Source: a virus. Taken from it: 24,334 nt of DNA. Within the stretch, counting starts at the first letter, position 1, and every line of letters starts with the position of its first letter. The position numbers and the translations under genes were made by a program. The notes beneath the pieces are model-generated. The model did no database searches, was not told where the DNA came from, and worked only from the letters and a program-made list of their open reading frames with translations. The DNA lies in IMG/VR virus record IMGVR_UViG_3300030098_000529, positions 1 to 24,334 of that record. One strand, given 5' to 3'. This document shows, piece after piece, positions 9,085-15,032 of this stretch.

Positions 9085-9205
9085 CTCTAGTCTTTCTTTT
9101 TATAAAGTTATCAGCTTCTTGTTGTAACTTACTTTTCTCTTTAGTCTCTTTGTTTTTATAAAACTGCTCGATCTCTTTTCTAAGTTTCTGCTCTTCTGGA
9201 CTCAT
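9053..9205 (-). CDS. Small highly charged helical protein
   Basis: This 50-residue frame starts at ATG 9203-9205 (MSPEEQKLRKEIEQFYKNKE...) and ends at TGA 9053-9055, overlapping the methyltransferase start by 32 nt and the upstream gene's end by 26 nt. AAAGG precedes the start. The product is almost wholly charged and predicted helical (Lys, Glu and Gln dominate), with no cysteines or membrane segment. Without it, about 95 nt between two genes would be empty in an arm that otherwise has no gaps. Function unknown; a small DNA- or RNA-binding or regulatory peptide is possible. Confidence 0.5.
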   Translation of the reverse strand: MSPEEQKLRKEIEQFYKNKETKEKSKLQQEADNFIKRKTRDGQEKQLRQD

Positions 9206-9380
9206 TGTTTTTTACCTTTTGTAGTCTTTTAAAATACGCAGTGTTAAAACCACGTTCCCACTCACGGTTAGCGTGTGTGTTGGGTTTATAAGGATTAGCC
9301 TTCAAGTTTATAATTTTATTAGCCTTATACATGTATCCCCTAGAAAAAACATCGTATCCTTTATCAAAAGGTTTCTTCAT
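9180..9380 (-). CDS. RMF-like (ribosome modulation factor fold) small protein
   Basis: The 66-residue protein has the spacing pattern of ribosome modulation factor (RMF/CrpP-like) proteins: an aromatic-glycine helix (KGYDVFSRGYMYKAN, 7-21), NPY (29-31), then a second helix with W41, GF (44-45) and a following A. E. coli RMF has the same GY...G...PY...W..GW..A layout and dimerises 70S ribosomes into inactive 100S particles. Residues 50-66 are a basic tail. The ATG follows the reductase stop (TAA then ATG), and the GGAG ribosome site lies inside the last reductase codons, so the two are translationally coupled. The family call rests on pattern alone; phage members of this fold may bind nucleic acid or other targets. 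Confidence 0.5.
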   Translation of the reverse strand: MKKPFDKGYDVFSRGYMYKANKIINLKANPYKPNTHANREWERGFNTAYFKRLQKVKNNESRRAET

Positions 9381-9381
9381 T

Positions 9382-11286
9382 TTATGCTCCTATATCTACA
9401 ATTTCACAAACATCGCCACTACAAGCAAAGGTCTGTGTACCTGCTGTAGTGTCTTCTTTCTCGTAGTCTGCAAGATGTGTCCAGTTTATGTCGTAGACAA
9501 ACTTACTGCACATATCATTGTACTCTTCTTCAGTACACTCTTGATATGGTGCTTGCTGATAAGAGTGATCTGAGTGTGGTAAGAATGACACACCTGACAT
9601 CTCATCAAAGTGTTTAAATACAAATGCACCAACCTCCATCCACTCATCGTCACGCACAGAAATAGTCACTGACGGCTTGTGTTCACACCAGTGCCTCTGG
9701 TACATCAACCATGTTTCTAACTGCTGTATGGCTGTTAAATCGGCTCTGACAACGCTTCTCTCTGGAGACTTAACAGGAAAACTAAATACAGTAGTGTCAT
9801 TAGGCTTCATCACATCAGGTTCAGACGGAACACCTTGATCTATCATAAACTGTGTTAATGGGTCTTTGTTATCACCTCTAACAGTCCTGATGTAATACTT
9901 GCTGTGTCTAGCGTGTATACCAGATGCACTGTCTACAAGTTGTGACACTGTGCCTGATGGCTTAACACATGTGATAGCAGTGGACTGTGGTATATGAAAG
10001 ATAGTAGACCATTCTCTGTTAGTCTCTACTGCAATCTCTCTTAGTGCAGATAGTGTCTTCTCTAGTCCTTGCTTTTTGCCGTTTGTTAGCTCATTGTCCA
10101 TAATACCTGTGAGTGATACACCAAGTAGTCTTTCTTCTTCTGTATTATTCTTCCACACTTTGCGTAGATAAGGGAAGTTTGTAAGTGTGGACTGTGCTGT
10201 GCCAAGTATAGTAGCCAAAACAACTTTTCTCTTTAGATCGTCAAACCTGTCGTTTTCTCTAATTACAACCTCTGTTAGATTGCAGAACTGATAAGGACGT
10301 AATATAATCTCACTACAAGGATTAGTACCAAAGTCATAGTTAGGATCTCTGCGTCCATATTTTTGTACTTGATTCTTAGCTGACACCCTGTTGAAGATGC
10401 CACGCTCACCTGATTTAGATTCAACTAAGCCAGTCCATTCTCTCAAGAATGTCTCACCGTCTGGCTTGGCTGTGTAAGCCACAGAGTTATTAGATAGAGC
10501 CATGTGTGGAGCATCCTGCCACCACTGTCCTGATTTAGCGTGTCGCATACGCAAGTCACCTAGATTAGACAAACTAATCATAGCTGACCTACGCACACCA
10601 CCCACCACAACTATCTCACCTATCTTACACATCAAAGAATGACAATCATAACTAGATAACTTACGTCCTGTATTTGCTTTAAATAAAGCCACAGTAAAGT
10701 TAAATAAATCAAGCAAAGGTGCAGGTCCACTCGCTCTACCGCCAAACGTCTTGAGCCTAGCTCCTGCAGGTCTGACACCAGACATATCCCACTTAGGTAT
10801 TTCACCCATATATAGATGTCCTACAAGTTTCCTGAAACCTTTAGCCCAACCTTCTTTGCTATCTGCAATCTTTATAACAGTGTCGCACTCTTCTAACTCG
10901 TTAGGTATGTCAGGTAATTTATTTATACAATCTCTCTCTACAGAAAAGCCTACACCTGTGCCACAAAGAAGTATATACATAGCCTCATCAAAAGACTTAG
11001 GATCATCTACAGGCAAGTAACTACAGTTGTACCCTGCAGTATTATCTCTGTCTAACGCTTTACCTGCAGTCATCAATGCTCTCATGGATGGCATAACTTC
11101 TAGGTTATATATAGCATCATAAACTTCTGCTTTAGGTAAATTGCCTTTGACCTTCTCTGCAATATAATCTACATATCTCTGAACAGTTTCATCCCAAGTC
11201 TCTCTTCTTTGTTCATCATCAAGCCACCTAGCGTACCTAGATGTAGCTATAAAGTTTTGGTAATCTGTTGGTAGTGTGTTATTCAA
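9382..11286 (-). CDS. nrdJ: Class II adenosylcobalamin-dependent ribonucleoside-triphosphate reductase
   Basis: This 634-residue enzyme reduces ribonucleoside triphosphates to deoxyribonucleotides for phage DNA synthesis. Landmark residues match the monomeric Lactobacillus leichmannii-type enzyme: C88 (AGYNCSY), the radical-site Cys C324 and Glu E326 in NPCSEI, C335 eleven residues later (FCNLTE), and a C-terminal redox pair C622/C627 (ACSGDVCEI) with the five-residue spacing of the L. leichmannii pair 731/736. In that enzyme C119 and C408 form the equivalent span; here it is about 50 residues shorter, so part of the regulatory region is probably trimmed. No second subunit or oxygen-dependent metal centre is needed, but the host must supply B12 coenzyme. 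Its start overlaps the upstream stop by 4 nt. Confidence 0.93.
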   Translation of the reverse strand: MNNTLPTDYQNFIATSRYARWLDDEQRRETWDETVQRYVDYIAEKVKGNLPKAEVYDAIYNLEVMPSMRALMTAGKALDRDNTAGYNCSYLPVDDPKSFDEAMYILLCGTGVGFSVERDCINKLPDIPNELEECDTVIKIADSKEGWAKGFRKLVGHLYMGEIPKWDMSGVRPAGARLKTFGGRASGPAPLLDLFNFTVALFKANTGRKLSSYDCHSLMCKIGEIVVVGGVRRSAMISLSNLGDLRMRHAKSGQWWQDAPHMALSNNSVAYTAKPDGETFLREWTGLVESKSGERGIFNRVSAKNQVQKYGRRDPNYDFGTNPCSEIILRPYQFCNLTEVVIRENDRFDDLKRKVVLATILGTAQSTLTNFPYLRKVWKNNTEEERLLGVSLTGIMDNELTNGKKQGLEKTLSALREIAVETNREWSTIFHIPQSTAITCVKPSGTVSQLVDSASGIHARHSKYYIRTVRGDNKDPLTQFMIDQGVPSEPDVMKPNDTTVFSFPVKSPERSVVRADLTAIQQLETWLMYQRHWCEHKPSVTISVRDDEWMEVGAFVFKHFDEMSGVSFLPHSDHSYQQAPYQECTEEEYNDMCSKFVYDINWTHLADYEKEDTTAGTQTFACSGDVCEIVDIGA

Positions 11287-11666
11287 TTTATTTTCCTTTC
11301 ATTACTTACAGGCTCAATGTGCATACAAAAGAAAAAGCTGTCTAATAGTTTAGCCATTTTTTCAAAGTTGTCTGCTTTATAGGGGTCAGGCATTTTATCA
11401 GAATCATTTAAAAGAAAAGACTCCATAGTAGGGTCATCTACTTCCGTACAAGCTAGTATGGATGTTACACTGTATAAATTATCTTTGCCCTCTACTGAAC
11501 AAAATATATGTCTTTGTTTAAAATCTTCTGGCATATCACTTAAAAAATTCTCTACATCTTTCCAAGTGTGTACCTTTTTCTTGGGAGCTAGGGGATCATC
11601 CGCTAAAGTTTTTGCTGCTTCATTAATACTTTTACCGCTAATCTGTTTAGTTTTTTCAAATTTCAT
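11283..11666 (-). CDS. Unknown 127-residue protein upstream of the reductase
   Basis: No family is recognised. The protein is acidic overall, with a basic N-terminus (MKFEKTKQISGKSINEAAKT), a central part with alternating strands and helices (HIFCSVEGKDNLYSVTSILA) and a C-terminal helix ending in FFFCMHIEP. There are three cysteines without metal-site spacing. The ATG follows a GGTGAC sequence inside the end of the previous small gene, and its stop overlaps the reductase start as ATGA. The strict coupling to the reductase suggests a related nucleotide-metabolism or regulatory role, but nothing in the sequence proves it. Confidence 0.6.
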   Translation of the reverse strand: MKFEKTKQISGKSINEAAKTLADDPLAPKKKVHTWKDVENFLSDMPEDFKQRHIFCSVEGKDNLYSVTSILACTEVDDPTMESFLLNDSDKMPDPYKADNFEKMAKLLDSFFFCMHIEPVSNERKIN

Positions 11667-11823
11667 TGCTTGTCACCTTTATATTTTTAATTTCTACACC
11701 GTCTGCATCAAACATAAGAGCCTCTATTAATTCTTGCACACTTTCTGTTTGACCTTCTTCATCAATAGATAGGACATTCTCTTCAGGGTCTACTTCTAAC
11801 GTCATATATACTTTGAACTTCAT
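11656..11823 (-). CDS. Small acidic protein between the pyrophosphohydrolase and the reductase block
   Basis: This 55-residue protein runs from ATG 11821-11823 to TGA 11656-11658. It begins MKFKVYMTLEVDPEENV and continues with two acidic segments (VQELIEALMFDADG) and a strand-like end (VEIKNIKVTSNEI). Its start overlaps the upstream stop by 4 nt (ATGA), and its end overlaps the next gene's start by 11 nt and carries that gene's GGTGAC ribosome site. The alternating hydrophobic pattern suggests a small beta-alpha-beta fold. Short phage proteins with this kind of start are common; no function is known to me. Confidence 0.65.
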   Translation of the reverse strand: MKFKVYMTLEVDPEENVLSIDEEGQTESVQELIEALMFDADGVEIKNIKVTSNEI

Positions 11824-12236
11824 GCCACTAAATCCTTTAAGTCAGGCGGCACATAGTTTGGACCTTTCATTACTTTACCATCTTCTCTATAAATAGGCTT
11901 ACCCTTGTCATCTAGTTTAGACATATTACTAGCGTGTACTCTATTAAAAGCTACCTGTAAAGGTAAACCTAGTGCTACAGCCATACCAGATATAACGTAC
12001 TGTAAGTCGCATAGCTCTTTCAATAAGTTTTCTCTTACCTCTATCTTAGGCTTTCTTCCTCTAGCTAACGCTATAGACACCTGATTTATTTCTGACATTA
12101 ACTCTGTAAACTCCTCTACTATTAAACTTCTGCGTAGCTCCATGCCATCTACGGTCATCGGTTCATCAATAGGATGTCCAAAAGCTACATGAAACTCTCT
12201 TAAACTATCTTCTCTTGATTTATAACTCATTGTCAT
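11820..12236 (-). CDS. MazG/HisE-like nucleotide pyrophosphohydrolase
   Basis: The 138-residue protein belongs to the all-alpha NTP pyrophosphatase group (MazG / phosphoribosyl-ATP pyrophosphohydrolase-like). The metal-binding acids are visible: EEFTE (E41, E42, E45) on one helix and ELCD (E74, D77) on the next, followed by the typical GLPLQVAFNRVHASNMSKL and the phage-typical tail GKPIYREDGKVMKGPNYVPP. Such enzymes split NTPs or dNTPs to monophosphates plus pyrophosphate, and in phages are thought to tune nucleotide pools or alarmones. GGAG sits 5 nt before the first ATG; a second ATG two codons on is possible. It overlaps both DUF3310 and the next gene by 4 nt. Confidence 0.85.
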   Translation of the reverse strand: MTMSYKSREDSLREFHVAFGHPIDEPMTVDGMELRRSLIVEEFTELMSEINQVSIALARGRKPKIEVRENLLKELCDLQYVISGMAVALGLPLQVAFNRVHASNMSKLDDKGKPIYREDGKVMKGPNYVPPDLKDLVA

Positions 12237-12460
12237 TTGTTCTCCTTTTCTATTATTAATTTATCTAAGTACCACTGTGCCTTTTTCAAATCCTCTACAC
12301 CACCTTTGTACCTATACCTCCATACATACTTCAATATATTCCCTTGTAAGTAATACTCATAACCGTCATCTGTAGCTGCTTGAATTGCATCTATGCACTC
12401 TATGTTAGCCTTGTTGTAGTGTGGTGGACTATTAACCATATCTGTTTCAGTCTTTTCCAT
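12233..12460 (-). CDS. DUF3310 small phage protein
   Basis: The 75-residue protein has the DUF3310 hallmarks: VNSPPHYN (9-16), IECIDAI (19-25), then YYLQGNILKYVWRYRYKGGV and a closing helix LKKAQWYLDKLI. DUF3310 is widespread in phages, often beside nucleotide-metabolism or replication genes, and is sometimes annotated as a nucleotide kinase-like protein without firm biochemical proof. Here it is directly upstream of the pyrophosphohydrolase (ATGA overlap), which fits a nucleotide-pool role. GGAGG lies 7 nt before the ATG, inside the end of the upstream gene. Confidence 0.85.
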   Translation of the reverse strand: MEKTETDMVNSPPHYNKANIECIDAIQAATDDGYEYYLQGNILKYVWRYRYKGGVEDLKKAQWYLDKLIIEKENK

Positions 12461-12806
12461 TTTTATGCCTCCAATCTACGTGAATCACGTTATCTTTTAT
12501 TTCTTTTACTAGTGGTGTGTCATTTACTTCATTTCCTTTGTCATCGTATATAGGTGCTAGTTCTCCGTCTTCAAGTAACTGTGTTCTTACTCCTCTAACT
12601 AATTTTAAAAAATCATCATCCGTTTCTAGTAGAGGTATGGTAGCAGCAACTAAGGTAGCCATCTCCAACATTAGATATCTAGTCCTTTCATCCCAGATAT
12701 TATCTTCATGGAATAGTATTTTTATATTAACACTACCATTAAAATCTCCTTGCTTTGTCTTTTGTGGTGTGAATATTATTGTATAGTCATCTGGTGATAT
12801 TTTCAT
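12447..12806 (-). CDS. Unknown 119-residue protein of the replication/nucleotide operon
   Basis: No family is recognised. The N-terminal half looks beta-rich (DDYTIIFTPQKTKQGDFNGS, then VNIKILF), followed by helices (TRYLMLEMATLVAATIPLLE) and an acidic/His-containing C-terminus (IKDNVIHVDWRHKNGKD). The ATG overlaps the endonuclease stop as ATGA, and the 3' end overlaps DUF3310 by 14 nt. It has no cysteines and no transmembrane segment. Position is the only hint: it is co-transcribed with DNA-processing enzymes. Confidence 0.6.
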   Translation of the reverse strand: MKISPDDYTIIFTPQKTKQGDFNGSVNIKILFHEDNIWDERTRYLMLEMATLVAATIPLLETDDDFLKLVRGVRTQLLEDGELAPIYDDKGNEVNDTPLVKEIKDNVIHVDWRHKNGKD

Positions 12807-13237
12807 ATCTTTAGCCTTTTCTTTTTATAGGGTAAAACACCTAGTTGTACTCGCTTTTTTCTTTCAGTCAACCATTTTTGTGGAATAATTCTATGTGCAT
12901 ATAAAAAACCATGTTTTTCACACCAGTCAGAGTATCTACTCTTTGACTTTTTATATAGTTTAGCATTAGCATTACTAAATATAAACCTTATATCTAACTT
13001 AGGGTACTGACTTTTGATACACAGATGCTTTCTTCTATCCTCTGAATCAAATATACCTTTACTTTCTATTATTATACCGTTGTCTAAAATAAAATCAGGA
13101 GTGTAATGCCTGTATCTAAGATCTTCCCACTCTATCTTCAGTAACTCGTATCGAACTTCTTTTTGACACGACTTCAGAAAAGCAGCAATCTCTTTTTCCA
13201 GACCACTCCTGTAACGAAATTTATTATGTTTACGCAT
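12803..13237 (-). CDS. T7 endonuclease I-type Holliday junction resolvase
   Basis: This 144-residue protein (T7 gp3 has 149) aligns by eye along its whole length with T7 endonuclease I. The active-site set is complete: SGLE with E14, YTPDF with D48, and ESKG with E58 and K60, equal to E20, D55, E65 and K67 of T7. After it come the shared RRKHL, LDIRFIFSN and CEKHG...IIPQKW blocks. The enzyme acts as a dimer that cuts four-way junctions and branched DNA, clearing recombination and replication intermediates before packaging and helping to degrade host DNA. It overlaps the exonuclease gene by 8 nt, and together they form a DNA-degradation pair. Confidence 0.93.
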   Translation of the reverse strand: MRKHNKFRYRSGLEKEIAAFLKSCQKEVRYELLKIEWEDLRYRHYTPDFILDNGIIIESKGIFDSEDRRKHLCIKSQYPKLDIRFIFSNANAKLYKKSKSRYSDWCEKHGFLYAHRIIPQKWLTERKKRVQLGVLPYKKKRLKI

Positions 13238-14084
13238 TAGCTACATGCGTATAGTAAACTGTTGGTGGAAACTTAGACTTAGATACTTTAGAAGGCAATG
13301 CTTGTATTTCTCCCCAACACTTTTCTTTGTATGGGCAAAAGCCACACTCTACTCCTAGCTTTCTGTTACCGCTAGGTTTACCGTAGTAAGTCTCAGGTAT
13401 GTCATCAAAGCATCTCTCAAATGGTTCATCATTTTCTAAGTAAGAAACAGTATCTTCTATCTTAATTAGTTCTTTGTCTAAATTTAAACCTTCTGCCTCT
13501 ACATACTTAAAACCTCCTGTGTTTTTATTAATGACCCACCAACCGCCTACACCTTTACCTGCTGCTTTTGCGTATCCTGCTAGTTGAGCTACATAGCCAA
13601 AACTATCTCCCGATTTAAGAGTGCCAAAGTTATCAAACTTATTATCGTAAGACCATGATGATGCAGATTTTATATCATCTACTTTGTCATCTAAAATCAT
13701 ATCGTATTCGCCTTTGATGTCGGCATGTTTTGTTTTTAATGTGACCTGTCCACTGTCTGTAAATTTAACATTAGCGGCTCTCATTATACCTTTAAATACA
13801 GCCTCAACTATATCGCCTAGCATCATGTTAATTAAAAAGTAAGGGGACATAGGTTCTTTATGTTCTGGGCTGTTTTTATCAAACCAAAGCTGACACTTCT
13901 TTCTGCCTATGTTTGACATTCTCAATCTAAAGTCTTTGCGAGATGTACCTCCTGAGAACTGACGAGACATCGCATCTTTAACATCTTCAGCTACCTTGTC
14001 AACAATAGATTTGTCAACTTTTGCTGTACCTTTAGCTGCTTTATCTAAGAAAGCTAATATCGCCAGTTCTGCAGGATGGTTCAT
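13230..14084 (-). CDS. RecB/Cas4-like PD-(D/E)XK exonuclease with probable iron-sulphur cluster
   Basis: The 284-residue protein shows the PD-(D/E)XK nuclease core: E94 in the GDIVEAV helix, GEYD (D128) and DIKSA (D137, K139), then a QLAGYA helix (167-172) like motif QhxxY. Four cysteines, C64 and C247/C250/C256 (CGFCPYKEKC), are spaced as in AddB and Cas4, where they hold a 4Fe-4S cluster that staples the fold. It should degrade DNA from ends, for host DNA salvage or recombination with the SSB-like protein encoded just upstream. AGGAG lies 8 nt before the ATG, inside the SSB stop region. The cluster is inferred, not shown. Confidence 0.85.
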   Translation of the reverse strand: MNHPAELAILAFLDKAAKGTAKVDKSIVDKVAEDVKDAMSRQFSGGTSRKDFRLRMSNIGRKKCQLWFDKNSPEHKEPMSPYFLINMMLGDIVEAVFKGIMRAANVKFTDSGQVTLKTKHADIKGEYDMILDDKVDDIKSASSWSYDNKFDNFGTLKSGDSFGYVAQLAGYAKAAGKGVGGWWVINKNTGGFKYVEAEGLNLDKELIKIEDTVSYLENDEPFERCFDDIPETYYGKPSGNRKLGVECGFCPYKEKCWGEIQALPSKVSKSKFPPTVYYTHVANA

Positions 14085-14089
14085 ACTAC

Positions 14090-14971
14090 TTACTCCTCGT
14101 CAATATCAACTATTGAGCCTACAATGTCAGAGTCTTCAGGGGATAAAGACTCTTTGTTGTTCTCTTCCCAAAAGTTGAGTATTGTAGAGTTAGTAGATTC
14201 AATCCACTCAACGAAGTTATTTAGAACCTCATTATCATCAGTGGTAACTTCAACAGATTTACCTAGTTTACCTGTGATAACACCGTAGGTTGCACCTGTA
14301 GGTATACTCTTAACTTCACCTGATAGTAAAAGCTCATAGTGTATAGGCAACCTATTCTTCTTTTGGATAGAGGAGTAAAGGGAGTCAAGGTTCTTATAAC
14401 TCTCTCTATTTTTAACATTCATAAAGAAGGGAAAAGGGTCTACATCTACAGGATTACCTTGTTCATCCATAGCTTTGTCGAGTGTACACATGCCAAATAT
14501 AGCTTTGACACGCTTAGTTTGACGCATGAGTTCCTGTGTCTTAGGAGGGAGAGCATTAAAGTCCTGCACATAACCTGATGGTCTTCCACAGTTTATACCA
14601 CCGTAGTTATCCTTCAGGTCTTGATTAAGAGACTTTGCTAAGACAGTTCTTAACATGCGTCCTTCTTTACCATCGTCACTCTTGTAAGCTCCGTCCCATC
14701 TCTGGAACTGAAACCTCTGGATAAAAGGTCTGATGGTAATTGTAGGACTGTAGTATACACTACCGTCTGGAAAAGTCACAGAGTATGATGCAGCTTTAAT
14801 AACTGCTACCTCCATATCTTCTCCGTCTACATTCTTTGTACCCATGATGGGTTGATGTAATTGTTTAACTTCAGCCAAAGCAGACTTCTTTGGGCTACTT
14901 GATTGAGATACACCCATCAAGTCAGCTAAAGCTGTAGGATTACTTTCGATTACACTTAGTTGATTTTCCAT
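14090..14971 (-). CDS. Phage single-stranded DNA-binding-like protein
   Basis: I place the start at ATG 14969-14971 (MENQLSV, 293 residues), preceded by AAAGGAG; a GTG at 15013 in frame would add 14 residues but lies upstream of the probable transcription start. The middle (about residues 50-250) is beta-rich and aromatic (TFPDGSVYYSP, RPFIQRFQFQRWDG). The C-terminus is an acidic tail ending SDIVGSIVDIDEE, the hallmark of T7 gp2.5-like and other SSBs that use it to contact the polymerase and primase-helicase. Next to polymerase and exonuclease, this is the expected place for the replication SSB. No sequence family can be assigned with certainty. Confidence 0.65.
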   Translation of the reverse strand: MENQLSVIESNPTALADLMGVSQSSSPKKSALAEVKQLHQPIMGTKNVDGEDMEVAVIKAASYSVTFPDGSVYYSPTITIRPFIQRFQFQRWDGAYKSDDGKEGRMLRTVLAKSLNQDLKDNYGGINCGRPSGYVQDFNALPPKTQELMRQTKRVKAIFGMCTLDKAMDEQGNPVDVDPFPFFMNVKNRESYKNLDSLYSSIQKKNRLPIHYELLLSGEVKSIPTGATYGVITGKLGKSVEVTTDDNEVLNNFVEWIESTNSTILNFWEENNKESLSPEDSDIVGSIVDIDEE

Positions 14972-15004
14972 ATAGTTTTTACTCCTTTTGTTAAATGATT
15001 CGTT

Positions 15005-15032
15005 ATTATACACTATACATCTTTTGTGTCAA
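15005..15032 (-). promoter_or_regulatory. Consensus sigma70-type promoter within the end of polA
   Basis: Read on the minus strand there is a perfect TTGACA (15027-15032), a 16-bp spacer and a perfect TATAAT (15005-15010). Transcription should start near 14998-15000, giving a leader of about 27 nt with AAAGGAG before the SSB-like ATG at 14971. It overlaps the last codons and stop of the polymerase gene and would drive the SSB, exonuclease, endonuclease I, nucleotide and reductase genes separately from the upstream replication operon. It implies use of host RNA polymerase. Confidence 0.75.

Noticed and set aside
12517-12786. Plus-strand open frames of 80-90 codons opposite the leftward genes (also near 10751 and 11458)
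   Set aside because: They are antisense to coupled genes with recognised families or ribosome sites, have Ser/Leu-rich shadow composition, and lack ribosome sites.
14972-15013. GTG at 15013 as start of the SSB-like protein, abutting the polymerase stop
   Set aside because: The perfect promoter at 15005-15032 would place the transcript start downstream of this GTG, and AAAGGAG precedes ATG 14971 instead.
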